Source: Pseudomonadota bacterium (GTDB lineage: Bacteria > Desulfobacterota > Desulfovibrionia > Desulfovibrionales > Desulfovibrionaceae). From it: DNA of 7,478 nt. The DNA lies in assembly GCA_023411815.1 (NCBI GenBank), contig JAEYOJ010000019.1, positions 1 through 7,478 of the forward strand. Direction: 5' to 3'. Positions within the stretch are counted from its first letter, which is position 1. The number at the start of each line of letters is the position of its first letter. Below, piece after piece: positions 1-5,103 of this stretch. The notes under the pieces were generated by a model. That model did not search any database. It was not told where the DNA came from and saw nothing but the letters and a program-made list of their open reading frames with translations. The position numbers were made by a program, and so were the translations under genes.

Positions 1-598
1 CCGTGGAGATGGTCAGGATGGCGGTCAGGGTCTTGATGAGCGGAACCCTGGGCCGGATGTTGCCCTCCTGGCGGTGGAAGGCCTTGATCATGGAGTCCGT
101 GCCGTCGGTGCCGCTCTCGGTGGTGTCGGGGATGAAACGCTGCACGAGCCAGCCGGTGAGCAGGCCCACGGCCGTGGTCAGGGCCGGGATGACCCAGGGC
201 CGGGCGTGGTCCATGACGCCCGCAGCGTCGCTGGCCCGGACCCCGCCGTGACCGGCGGCATGGAAGAGCGCCTCGCCCGACGGCGCGGGCAGGCTCAGGC
301 CGGCCAGCACGCTCAGGAAAAGGTGCTTGCCGCCCTCCACGGCCAGGTAGAACAGCACGGCCCCCAGACCGGAGAGCACGCCCACCCCGATGCCGATGAG
401 CAGCCAGCGCACGTGGCTGATCTGGCGGTAGGAGCGCAGCAGGTCCCGGCCGAAACGGAAGTATCTGAGCAGCGGAGCCAGTGGGGAGTTCGGGGAAAAG
501 CCGGACTGACCGGTCGCTTCGCCAGGCGGCTTGGCCGGAGCGCCGCCAGTCGCGGCCTGGGCCGTACCGTCCGAATTCTTGTCCGCGCCCCTGGCCAT
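1..598 (-). CDS. ClC-family voltage-gated chloride channel/transporter, N-terminal part (cut by window edge)
   Basis: The minus-strand frame opens with ATG at 598-596 and runs off the window without a stop, giving 199 residues. Residues 1-40 are Ala/Pro/Gly-rich and probably a disordered cytoplasmic tail. Hydrophobic helices follow at about 63-90 and 134-155. The segment at 161-193 (ESGTDG, then SMIKAFHRQEG, then RPRVPLIKTLTAILTI) is the ClC family pattern just before the G(R/K)EGP filter loop. ClC proteins are homodimeric membrane proteins that conduct or antiport chloride and other anions. The filter glutamate lies beyond base 1, so channel and antiporter cannot be told apart. The canonical GSGIP stretch appears to be replaced by ESGTD, as in one subset of bacterial ClCs. 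The start is favoured because AGGAG overlaps the ribF stop codon with good spacing. The 9-base gap to ribF suggests one operon with translational coupling. Family assignment is firm; substrate is unknown. Confidence 0.85.
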   Translation of the reverse strand, partial: MARGADKNSDGTAQAATGGAPAKPPGEATGQSGFSPNSPLAPLLRYFRFGRDLLRSYRQISHVRWLLIGIGVGVLSGLGAVLFYLAVEGGKHLFLSVLAGLSLPAPSGEALFHAAGHGGVRASDAAGVMDHARPWVIPALTTAVGLLTGWLVQRFIPDTTESGTDGTDSMIKAFHRQEGNIRPRVPLIKTLTAILTIST

Positions 599-607
599 GC
601 GTGGCTC

Positions 608-1555
608 CTACGGCCTTGCCGCCGCCAGATCCAGGATCTGCCGGCTCAGGCACACGTCCTCGCCGATGCGCGCCACCAGCTCCTGCGGGCCGCTGAATTT
701 GCGCTCGTCCCGGATGCGCTGCACGAAATGAATGCGGATTTCGCGGCCGTAGAGGTCGGCCTTGTAGTCCAGGATGTGCGTCTCCACGGACAGGGCGTTC
801 TCGCCGAAGGTCGGATTGTGGCCTATGTTGGCCACGCCCCTGCGCAGCTCGCCGGGATACTCGGTTTCCACCCAGACGGCGTAGACTCCGGGCTTGGGCA
901 GCAGCTCGTCGTAGGGTTCCAGGTTGGCCGTGGGGAAACCGAGAAGATCGCCGCCGCGCTTGCGGCCGTGAATGACCTTGCCCCTGACCTGATAAAAGCG
1001 GCCCAGGAGGTCGTGAGCTTCCCAGACCCGCCCGGCCTCCACCAGATCGCGCACGCGCGTGGAGCTGACGATGGCCTCGCCGACGATGACCGGGTCGATC
1101 TGTTCCACCAGGAAGCCGTGCTCCTGGCCCAGAATCGTGAGCAGCCCGTAATTGCCCCGGCGGCCCTTGCCGAAGGCGTAGTCGTAGCCGATGAACAGCT
1201 CCTTCACGTGCAGGCCGTCCACCAGATAGCGCCGCACGAAGGCCTCCGGCTCCAGGGCGGCCAGCTCGCTGTTGAAGGGCAGCACCAGGGTCACCTGCGC
1301 GCCCAGGGCCTCGATGAGCTCCAGCTTCTGAGGAAGCAGGGTTATGCTGGGCGGGCTTTTGCGGCCCGTGAAGAAACGCAGGGGGTGAGGCTCGAAAGTG
1401 ACCACCACGCTGGTCAGGCCGCGCTCCTGGGCCCGCTGCGCGGTCATGCTGATGAGCCGCTGATGGCCCTTGTGCACGCCGTCGAAGTTGCCGATGGTCG
1501 CGCAGGAGCCTTCCAGGGCCAGGGAAATCTCATCGATGCTTGTGACTGTGATCAT
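608..1555 (-). CDS. ribF: Bifunctional riboflavin kinase / FMN adenylyltransferase RibF
   Basis: This 315-residue protein makes FMN from riboflavin and then FAD from FMN, using ATP, in the cytoplasm. The N-terminal nucleotidyltransferase domain shows GNFDGVHKGH (22-31), the HxGH-like ATP-binding motif, TFEPHP (53-58) and VSSTRVR (163-169). The C-terminal flavokinase domain shows GFPTANL (206-212), GVYAV (223-227), NIGHNPTF (243-250) and VETHILD (257-263), which carries the expected catalytic Glu. Length is normal for the family. The frame stays open upstream to a TTG at 1627, but ATG 1555-1553 is chosen because homology begins there and the upstream part is not conserved-looking. The Shine-Dalgarno there is weak (AAGG, very close), so the start is slightly uncertain. 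The ClC gene follows 9 bases downstream, probably in the same transcript. No FMN riboswitch was recognised upstream. Confidence 0.96.
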   Translation of the reverse strand: MITVTSIDEISLALEGSCATIGNFDGVHKGHQRLISMTAQRAQERGLTSVVVTFEPHPLRFFTGRKSPPSITLLPQKLELIEALGAQVTLVLPFNSELAALEPEAFVRRYLVDGLHVKELFIGYDYAFGKGRRGNYGLLTILGQEHGFLVEQIDPVIVGEAIVSSTRVRDLVEAGRVWEAHDLLGRFYQVRGKVIHGRKRGGDLLGFPTANLEPYDELLPKPGVYAVWVETEYPGELRRGVANIGHNPTFGENALSVETHILDYKADLYGREIRIHFVQRIRDERKFSGPQELVARIGEDVCLSRQILDLAAARP

Positions 1556-1594
1556 GCCTTGTCCAGGGGGATCCGATGGGCGGATGGCCAAGCA

Positions 1595-1633
1595 GGGTTG
1601 GTTACCCCAATTCCATTGGGGCCGCAACCACCC
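1595..1633 (-). promoter_or_regulatory. Imperfect inverted repeat in the ribF leader
   Basis: An inner perfect stem pairs CCCCAAT (1605-1611) with ATTGGGG (1615-1621) across a 3-base loop. An outer stem pairs GGGTTGGTT (1595-1603) with AACCACCC (1626-1633) with one bulged base. On the minus strand it lies 40-78 bases before the ribF start. There is no T-run after it, so it is not a classical terminator. It could be an mRNA leader hairpin or a protein-binding dyad. The structure is seen in the sequence; its function is inference. Confidence 0.4.
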
Positions 1634-1674
1634 TGAATCCGGCCATGGCAGCCTGATAAACTAACCCCCTGGCA

Positions 1675-1680
1675 TATAAT
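1675..1680 (+). promoter_or_regulatory. Consensus -10 hexamer, possible plus-strand promoter
   Basis: A perfect TATAAT stands out in a GC-rich spacer. The expected -35 position (CCTGAT, 17-base gap) is poor and there is no extended -10 TG, so promoter activity is uncertain. A plus-strand transcript from here would have two small hairpins near its 5' end: GGCCGTT/AACGGCC, and GTCGG/CCGAC with loop AGGAA. It would run antisense to the start of the minus-strand leader of ribF. Confidence 0.25.
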
Positions 1681-1860
1681 CGGCACATGGGCCTACCTTG
1701 ACGGGCGTATGGGGATGGAGGCCGTTGCCACGACCGGAAACGGCCGTCGGAGGAACCGACATGTCGCGCGCGCCCGCCAGGGCGCGTTGCGACCCCCCCA
1801 GGCCAGCCCGCTTCAAACGGCCGACAATCCGCAAACCTTCGCTCGTCCGCAAGACCATCA

Positions 1861-1880
1861 CGGATGCGCCGGCGCATCCG
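1861..1880. repeat. Perfect 20-base palindrome
   Basis: CGGATGCGCC followed directly by its own reverse complement, with no spacer. It lies 19 bases beyond the end of the minus-strand terminator T-run and about 305 bases upstream of the ribF start. A loopless dyad of this length suits a dimeric DNA-binding protein better than an RNA hairpin, but no regulator can be named. It may be an operator for ribF or part of a repeated element. Confidence 0.5.
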
Positions 1881-1899
1881 CCGCGCTCGCCGCCAGGAC

Positions 1900-1927
1900 A
1901 AAAAAGCGCCCCGGTTTCCCGAGGCGC
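1900..1927 (-). terminator. Rho-independent terminator on the minus strand
   Basis: Read on the minus strand, GCGCCTCGG (1927-1919) pairs with CCGGGGCGC (1914-1906) in a 9-base-pair stem with one T-G wobble, closed by a GAAA tetraloop of the stable GNRA type and followed at once by six T residues (1905-1900). This is a textbook intrinsic terminator. No protein gene ends just upstream on this strand, so it most likely ends a noncoding or leader transcript. In the plus direction there is no T-run, so it is one-directional. Confidence 0.8.
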
Positions 1928-2201
1928 CTATGGGTTCGGCGGAGTACCGGATGCCGACTTCGGAAGGTCCGGCCCATGCCGGCCGGACAAGACGGGAGGA
2001 CACGGGCCGTGGCGGTCGAGAATGCTCCTCATTCATGGACCTCCGGGCGAGGCCTCGGGGCCGGGGCCCGCAGATCCTGCGCTCGCAGCCCTGGAGGAGC
2101 AGTCCCCGATGCAGGGACCGCGACATCTCCGTACGGGCTTTGCGGAACGCTCCGTCATGCTGTTCATTCTCCTGGGCCGATGTCCCGGCCCGCGCCTCCG
2201 C
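1900..2201 (-). ncRNA. Candidate structured RNA or attenuated leader (about 300 nt)
   Basis: The unit is defined by a sigma70-like promoter at 2235-2208, a predicted start near 2201, and an intrinsic terminator ending at 1900. Between them no frame has convincing coding character. Several local hairpins are visible on the minus strand: GGGCCG/CGGCCC at 2191-2174; GTCCC/GGGAC; CTGCG/CGCAG; and an 8-base-pair stem GTCCGGCC/GGCCGGAC (1988-1967). GAGGCGC near the 5' end (2198-2192) is complementary to GCGCCTC (1927-1921), the 5' arm of the terminator. That allows either a closing helix for a folded RNA or an antitermination switch. Searched by eye for RNase P RNA, tmRNA, SRP RNA and FMN-, TPP- and cobalamin-riboswitch signatures without a match; 6S RNA cannot be excluded. 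It may instead be a ribF leader. A 41-codon reading frame lies inside it. Confidence 0.35.
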
Positions 2202-2207
2202 AAACAC

Positions 2208-2235
2208 AGTATAAACACCCCTCAGAGGCGCACAA
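2208..2235 (-). promoter_or_regulatory. Sigma70-like promoter, minus strand
   Basis: The -35 box TTGTGC (2235-2230) and -10 box TATACT (2213-2208) are separated by 16 bases, or 17 if the -35 is read one base earlier. The promoter would start a transcript near 2201 that reads toward the terminator at 1927-1900. The -10 overlaps a TATAAA on the plus strand (2210-2215), for which I see no -35. The IS target duplication begins 17 bases upstream of the -35 box, so the promoter itself was left intact. Confidence 0.5.
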
Positions 2236-2251
2236 GGCTTTCCGTCCATTT

Positions 2252-2259
2252 TTTGACAA
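2252..2259 (+). repeat. Left 8-base target-site duplication of the IS
   Basis: TTTGACAA immediately precedes the left terminal inverted repeat and is exactly repeated after the right end (3549-3556). Eight bases is the duplication length known for the IS1595 family. The exact match suggests simple, fairly recent transposition with no later rearrangement. Confidence 0.85.
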
Positions 2260-2282
2260 AGCGCTTTTCGCAAAGATTGTTG
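2260..2282 (+). repeat. Left terminal inverted repeat
   Basis: Twenty-one of 23 bases match the reverse complement of 3526-3548. The outer 15 bases (AGCGCTTTTCGCAAA) are identical, followed by GA versus CT and then TTGTTG. The outer AGCGCT is itself palindromic, which blurs the exact first base. Confidence 0.85.
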
Positions 2283-2338
2283 CCAGCCAAAACCTTCTTT
2301 GGTAGATAGGCAGGTTGCGCCAACCAAAGGGGGTCGCG

Positions 2339-3355
2339 GTGGATTGGCAAACTCTTTTTAGCCTATTCCAGAAGCTGGATGAAGGCAACAAGAAGCGCTT
2401 GCACAATGCAATCAGCCTGCACATGGGCCTGCACGTGCCAAGCCTGGCCGCCCACCTGAGCGCGTTGCGTGAAGCCCGTTTTGCAGGCGGCGTGTCCTGC
2501 CCGCACTGCGGGGGCCAGCAGACCAAGCGCAACGGCACCTATCGGGGCCGACAGCGCTACCTGTGCCGCTGTTGCGGGCGCAGCTTCAACGACCTGACGA
2601 ACAGCCCCATGGCTGGGTCCTGGCACCTGGACAAGTGGATGGACTACATCCAGTACATGCTCGAAGGCTTCAGCTGTCCGCGGTTGGCCCGGGAGCTGGG
2701 CATCCACGTGTCCACGGCCTTCTACTGGCGGCACAAGGTCCTGCGTGCCGTGCGCTCCCTGGGGGATGCGGCCGTGTCCGGCATCGTGGAAGTCGACGAG
2801 ACCTTCTTCCTGGAGTCGCAGAAGGGCAACCCGAACCTTATCTGCCGCGCACGGCGCAAAAGCGGCGGCCATGCCAGCAAGCCCGGCGTGTCCAAGGAGC
2901 AGGTAGCCGTGCTCGTGGCCCTGGACCGCCAGGGCCAGGCGGTATCCAGGACAGCCGGCCGTGGCCGCCTGACGGTCGCCCAGGTCGAGCGGGCCATCGG
3001 CGGGCTGATAGCCCCTGGCGCAACCCTGGTCACGGACAAGGCCCACAGCTTCGTTCGCTTCGCGGCCAACCAGGGCTTGGCGCACCGGCAGGTCGACCCC
3101 ACCAGGAAGATTTACCGCGACGGCGTCTACCACATCCAGCACGTGAACAACTACCATAGCCGGCTGAAGCAATGGATGCGGCGTTTCAATGGCGTGGCCA
3201 CCAAGTATCTGGACCACTACCTGGCTTGGTTCAAGCTGCTTGAGCAGACCAAAGCCGTGACAGCGGCCGGCAAGCGCGAAGCACTGCTGACCACGGCCTG
3301 CAGGCCGTGGATGCGCACCACGCGACGCTTCTTCCCCATGGCCGAAGCGGCCTGA
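2339..3355 (+). CDS. IS1595-family transposase
   Basis: The 338-residue enzyme cuts and joins the IS ends. An N-terminal helical region (1-50) is followed by a zinc ribbon with CPHC (54-57) and CRCC (76-79). A helix-turn-helix-like stretch lies at about 110-130 (SCPRLARELGIHVSTAFYW). The ISXO2-like DDE catalytic domain has D153 in VDETFF, D233 in VTDKAHSF, and the block HVNNYHSRLK (268-277). In that block an Asn (N270 or N271) occupies the position usually held by Glu, with K277 after it. Such a DDN variant is, from memory, accepted in this family. The C-terminal motif RRFNGVATKYLDHYLAWF is also typical. GTG 2339 is preferred because AAGGGGG precedes it by 5 bases; TTG 2315 is an alternative, and no ATG lies nearby. 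No frameshift or stop is present, so it looks functional. Confidence 0.92.
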   Translation: MDWQTLFSLFQKLDEGNKKRLHNAISLHMGLHVPSLAAHLSALREARFAGGVSCPHCGGQQTKRNGTYRGRQRYLCRCCGRSFNDLTNSPMAGSWHLDKWMDYIQYMLEGFSCPRLARELGIHVSTAFYWRHKVLRAVRSLGDAAVSGIVEVDETFFLESQKGNPNLICRARRKSGGHASKPGVSKEQVAVLVALDRQGQAVSRTAGRGRLTVAQVERAIGGLIAPGATLVTDKAHSFVRFAANQGLAHRQVDPTRKIYRDGVYHIQHVNNYHSRLKQWMRRFNGVATKYLDHYLAWFKLLEQTKAVTAAGKREALLTTACRPWMRTTRRFFPMAEAA

Positions 3356-3365
3356 CGCCTAGGCC

Positions 3366-3480
3366 AACGCATCGGTGTCCCAGGATGCGTTGATGCGGGC
3401 CAGAAAGGCCCGCATCAACGCAGGACGGGTCATGCCCTTGGTGTCCCATGGACGGGGCTGATACAGCGCCAGTCAGCCCC
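3366..3480 (+). repeat. Hairpin cluster in the 3' noncoding part of the IS
   Basis: Three inverted repeats follow the transposase stop. AACGCATC (3366-3373) pairs with GATGCGTT (3384-3391). A perfect 16-base-pair stem is formed by 3386-3401 with 3407-3422 around loop AGAAA. GGGGCTGA (3454-3461) pairs with TCAGCCCC (3473-3480). The first two overlap and are mutually exclusive. GGTGTCCCA occurs directly repeated at 3374-3382 and 3440-3448. No T-run follows the strong stem, so it is not a standard intrinsic terminator. It may stop or block transcription entering or leaving the element, or stabilise transposase mRNA. Confidence 0.6.
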
Positions 3481-3525
3481 TTGGCAGGCCCGATTGGCAT
3501 GCGATATCATGTCCAAAGGCAAGAA

Positions 3526-3548
3526 CAACAAAGTTTGCGAAAAGCGCT
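3526..3548 (-). repeat. Right terminal inverted repeat
   Basis: This is the reverse-complement partner of 2260-2282, with 21 of 23 positions matching. It is followed directly by the second TTTGACAA copy. Confidence 0.85.
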
Positions 3549-3556
3549 TTTGACAA
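3549..3556 (+). repeat. Right 8-base target-site duplication of the IS
   Basis: TTTGACAA identical to 2252-2259. It contains a perfect TTGACA (3550-3555) pointing toward the MFS gene, but no acceptable -10 box lies 16-18 bases downstream, so it is not called as a promoter. Confidence 0.85.
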
Positions 3557-3612
3557 AAAACTGACGGGCGAGGTCCAGGCCAACTGCTTTGCCAAGCAGA
3601 AGGCATGGGTAT

Positions 3613-4794
3613 ATGCAAGCTCCCATGCGCCCGCTGCAACTGATCGCCATCCTGACCACGACCGTGGCGGTCGTCTGCGCGCTCTACGCGCCCCAACCCA
3701 TACAGCGCGTGCTCGCCGTCCAATTCGGCGCGGGGCTACAGACCGCCTCGCTGTTCATCACGGCGACCATGCTGCCGCTCAGCGTCGCCCCCCTGCTCTA
3801 CGGCCTGCTTCTGGAGCGGGTCCCCGCCCGTCGCATGCTCCTGACCAGCGTGGCGGGCCTGGCCCTGACCACCGCCAGCCTGGCCTTCTGTGATGGCCTG
3901 CGCCCGTTCCTGTCTCTGCGGCTCGCGCAGGGACTGCTCATCCCGGCCGCGCTCACGGGGCTCATGACCTACGTGGCCACCCACAGCCGGCCCGAGGCCG
4001 TGCAGCGCTCACTGGCCTTCTATGTGGCCGCGACCATCTTCGGCGGTTTCTTCGGGCGTTTCCTGTCGGGCCTGCTCACCACGGCCTTCGGCTGGCGCGC
4101 GCCCTTCCTGTCCATCGGATTGGCCCTGGCGGCCTGCTTCGTCCTGCTGCTGAGCCTGGATCCCGACGCACGCGCCCGCTTCGAACGCATCCGGCCGGGC
4201 GCAGTACCGGAAATCCTGCGCCGCCCGACCTTCTTGCGCGTCTACCTGATGATCTTCTGCTGCTTCTTCGTGTACACCGGGCTGCTCAACTTCCTGCCCC
4301 ACCGCCTGGCCAGCCTGGACAGCGGGATCTCGGAACTGCGCATCGGCGCGGCGTACCTGGGCTACCTCATGGGCATCGTCGTGGCGCTCACCTCGCGGCG
4401 GATCAGCCGCGCCCTCGGCGGCGAGCGCAACGCCATGGCCGCCGGCCTGGCGCTGCACATGGCCGCGACAGCCCTGTTCACCCTGCCCTGGCTCACGACG
4501 GCCTTCCTGAGCATGTTTCCGTTCTGCGCCGGCATGTTCCTCGTGCACGCCTTGGCTCCAGGCCTGCTCAACAGCCTGTCCGGCCAAAACCGCGGCCTGG
4601 TCAACGGCCTGTACATCGCCTTCTACTACACGGGCGGCACCCTGGGCTCTTTCCTGCCCGGCCTGGTCTACACCCGCTTCGGCTGGACCGCCCTGGTGGC
4701 CCTGCTCTGCGGCATGCTCGGCCTGGCCCTCCTGCTGGCCCGCGGCCTGCGCCTGGAAGGCCAGCCCCAAGCCGTCCCGGCAAGCGAGGGATAG
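3613..4794 (+). CDS. MFS exporter, YnfM/AraJ-like
   Basis: A 393-residue inner-membrane protein with about 12 hydrophobic helices, the usual size for the major facilitator superfamily. It opens with YAPQPIQRVLAVQFG (25-39), a pattern typical of YnfM-like members. The loop 2-3 motif A is seen in degenerate form (YGLLLERVPARR, 63-74). Helix 4 has LRLAQG (102-107), matching motif B RxxQG, and helix 5 has GGFFGRFLSG with FGWR (144-162), a motif C-like antiporter signature. These features suggest proton-driven efflux of a small molecule; the substrate is not readable. ATG 3613 is chosen because AGAAGG precedes it by 9 bases. An in-frame TTG at 3589 and an ATG at 3625 lack a good site. The IS right end lies 64 bases upstream and has probably separated the gene from its original promoter. 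Convergent with the glycosyltransferase. Confidence 0.9.
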   Translation: MQAPMRPLQLIAILTTTVAVVCALYAPQPIQRVLAVQFGAGLQTASLFITATMLPLSVAPLLYGLLLERVPARRMLLTSVAGLALTTASLAFCDGLRPFLSLRLAQGLLIPAALTGLMTYVATHSRPEAVQRSLAFYVAATIFGGFFGRFLSGLLTTAFGWRAPFLSIGLALAACFVLLLSLDPDARARFERIRPGAVPEILRRPTFLRVYLMIFCCFFVYTGLLNFLPHRLASLDSGISELRIGAAYLGYLMGIVVALTSRRISRALGGERNAMAAGLALHMAATALFTLPWLTTAFLSMFPFCAGMFLVHALAPGLLNSLSGQNRGLVNGLYIAFYYTGGTLGSFLPGLVYTRFGWTALVALLCGMLGLALLLARGLRLEGQPQAVPASEG

Positions 4795-4823
4795 CGCACG
4801 CCGCGGCCTGCCCCTGAAACGAA

Positions 4824-4880
4824 TCGAGGAGGGCGCCGCCCTCCTCGAACTCCTCCCGGCAGGGGACAACGGTCCCCTGC
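4824..4880 (+). repeat. Double-hairpin intergenic repeat, copy A
   Basis: Thirty bases after the MFS stop, an 11-base-pair stem TCGAGGAGGGC/GCCCTCCTCGA with a 3-base loop (4824-4848) is followed by a C/T-rich linker and a second 9-base-pair stem GCAGGGGAC/GTCCCCTGC with an AACG loop (4859-4880). The layout matches the opposite-strand element at 5027-5085. No T-run follows, so if it terminates the MFS transcript it does so without the classical tail. It resembles short two-stem elements common between genes of GC-rich proteobacteria; that comparison is from memory. Confidence 0.6.
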
Positions 4881-4895
4881 ACCCGCGATTGTCCC

Positions 4896-4981
4896 GGCTG
4901 GACAGGCCAGCCCAGAGCATTTCTTATGAAAATGCTCTGCAAGACATGCATCGCCAAGGCTGCCAGTCGCGGCTTACCGCG
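4896..4981. repeat. Central palindromes of the convergent spacer
   Basis: Between the two double-hairpin copies there are three more inverted repeats. GGCTGG/CCAGCC (4896-4912) comes first. The strongest is a 10-base-pair AT-containing stem CAGAGCATTT/AAATGCTCTG with a 7-base loop (4913-4939). A short CGCGG/CCGCG stem with a CTTA loop follows (4968-4981). The middle stem is the best candidate for a bidirectional transcription stop between the two converging genes, but runs of T after it are absent on both strands. Confidence 0.5.
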
Positions 4982-5026
4982 CCGTGCAAGCAGAGGATTT
5001 GTATTCGGATGAAGCAATGGGGGGGG

Positions 5027-5085
5027 CCAGGGAGCGCCGCTCCATGGCGGGAGAGAACCTGAGAGAGGGCGGCGCCCTCTCTCAG
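5027..5085 (-). repeat. Double-hairpin intergenic repeat, copy B (inverted)
   Basis: On the minus strand, a 12-base-pair stem CTGAGAGAGGGC/GCCCTCTCTCAG with a 3-base loop (5085-5059) is followed by a C/T-rich linker and a second stem (5047-5027) with one mismatch. Order, loop size and linker match copy A in opposite orientation, so each copy follows the stop codon of its neighbouring gene in the direction of transcription. A run of eight G (5019-5026) abuts it. It begins 18 bases after the glycosyltransferase stop. Confidence 0.6.
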
Positions 5086-5103
5086 CTGATGAAACATCGC
5101 GCC

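Larger units (their letters stand above)
2260..3548 (+). mobile_element. Complete IS1595-family insertion sequence
   Basis: A 1289-base element bounded by 23-base inverted repeats and an 8-base direct repeat, with a single full-length transposase gene. The ends share AGCGCTTTTCGCAAA exactly, then two mismatches, then TTGTTG. After the transposase there are about 170 noncoding bases rich in hairpins before the right repeat, and no passenger gene. All features needed for mobility look intact. The exact boundary could shift by a base or two because the target and ends share A/T residues; the choice given makes the duplication exactly eight. It lies between a minus-strand promoter and the MFS gene and may alter expression of the latter. 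Confidence 0.88.

Noticed and set aside
74..1636. 520-codon plus-strand open frame opposite ribF and the ClC gene
   Set aside because: It is antisense to two genes with clear family motifs, has no family signature of its own, and is His/Gln/Ala-rich as expected for the complement of a high-GC coding frame.
1628..2259. Known housekeeping RNAs (RNase P RNA, tmRNA, SRP RNA) or FMN riboswitch in the spacer
   Set aside because: The invariant blocks of each (for example GAGGAAAGTCC for RNase P, the GGAA-capped SRP hairpin, the RFN core) were not found by eye on either strand. A diverged 6S RNA could not be excluded.
1602..2327. 241-codon minus-strand frame upstream of ribF
   Set aside because: It reads straight through the intrinsic terminator and into the IS left end, is Arg/Pro-rich, and lacks a ribosome site at its start.
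2363..3217. 284-codon minus-strand frame inside the transposase
   Set aside because: It is the complement of the catalytic domain, and transposase motifs in the plus frame are unambiguous.
3550..3580. Promoter for the MFS gene using the perfect TTGACA in the target duplication
   Set aside because: No sequence resembling a -10 box occurs 16 to 18 bases downstream.
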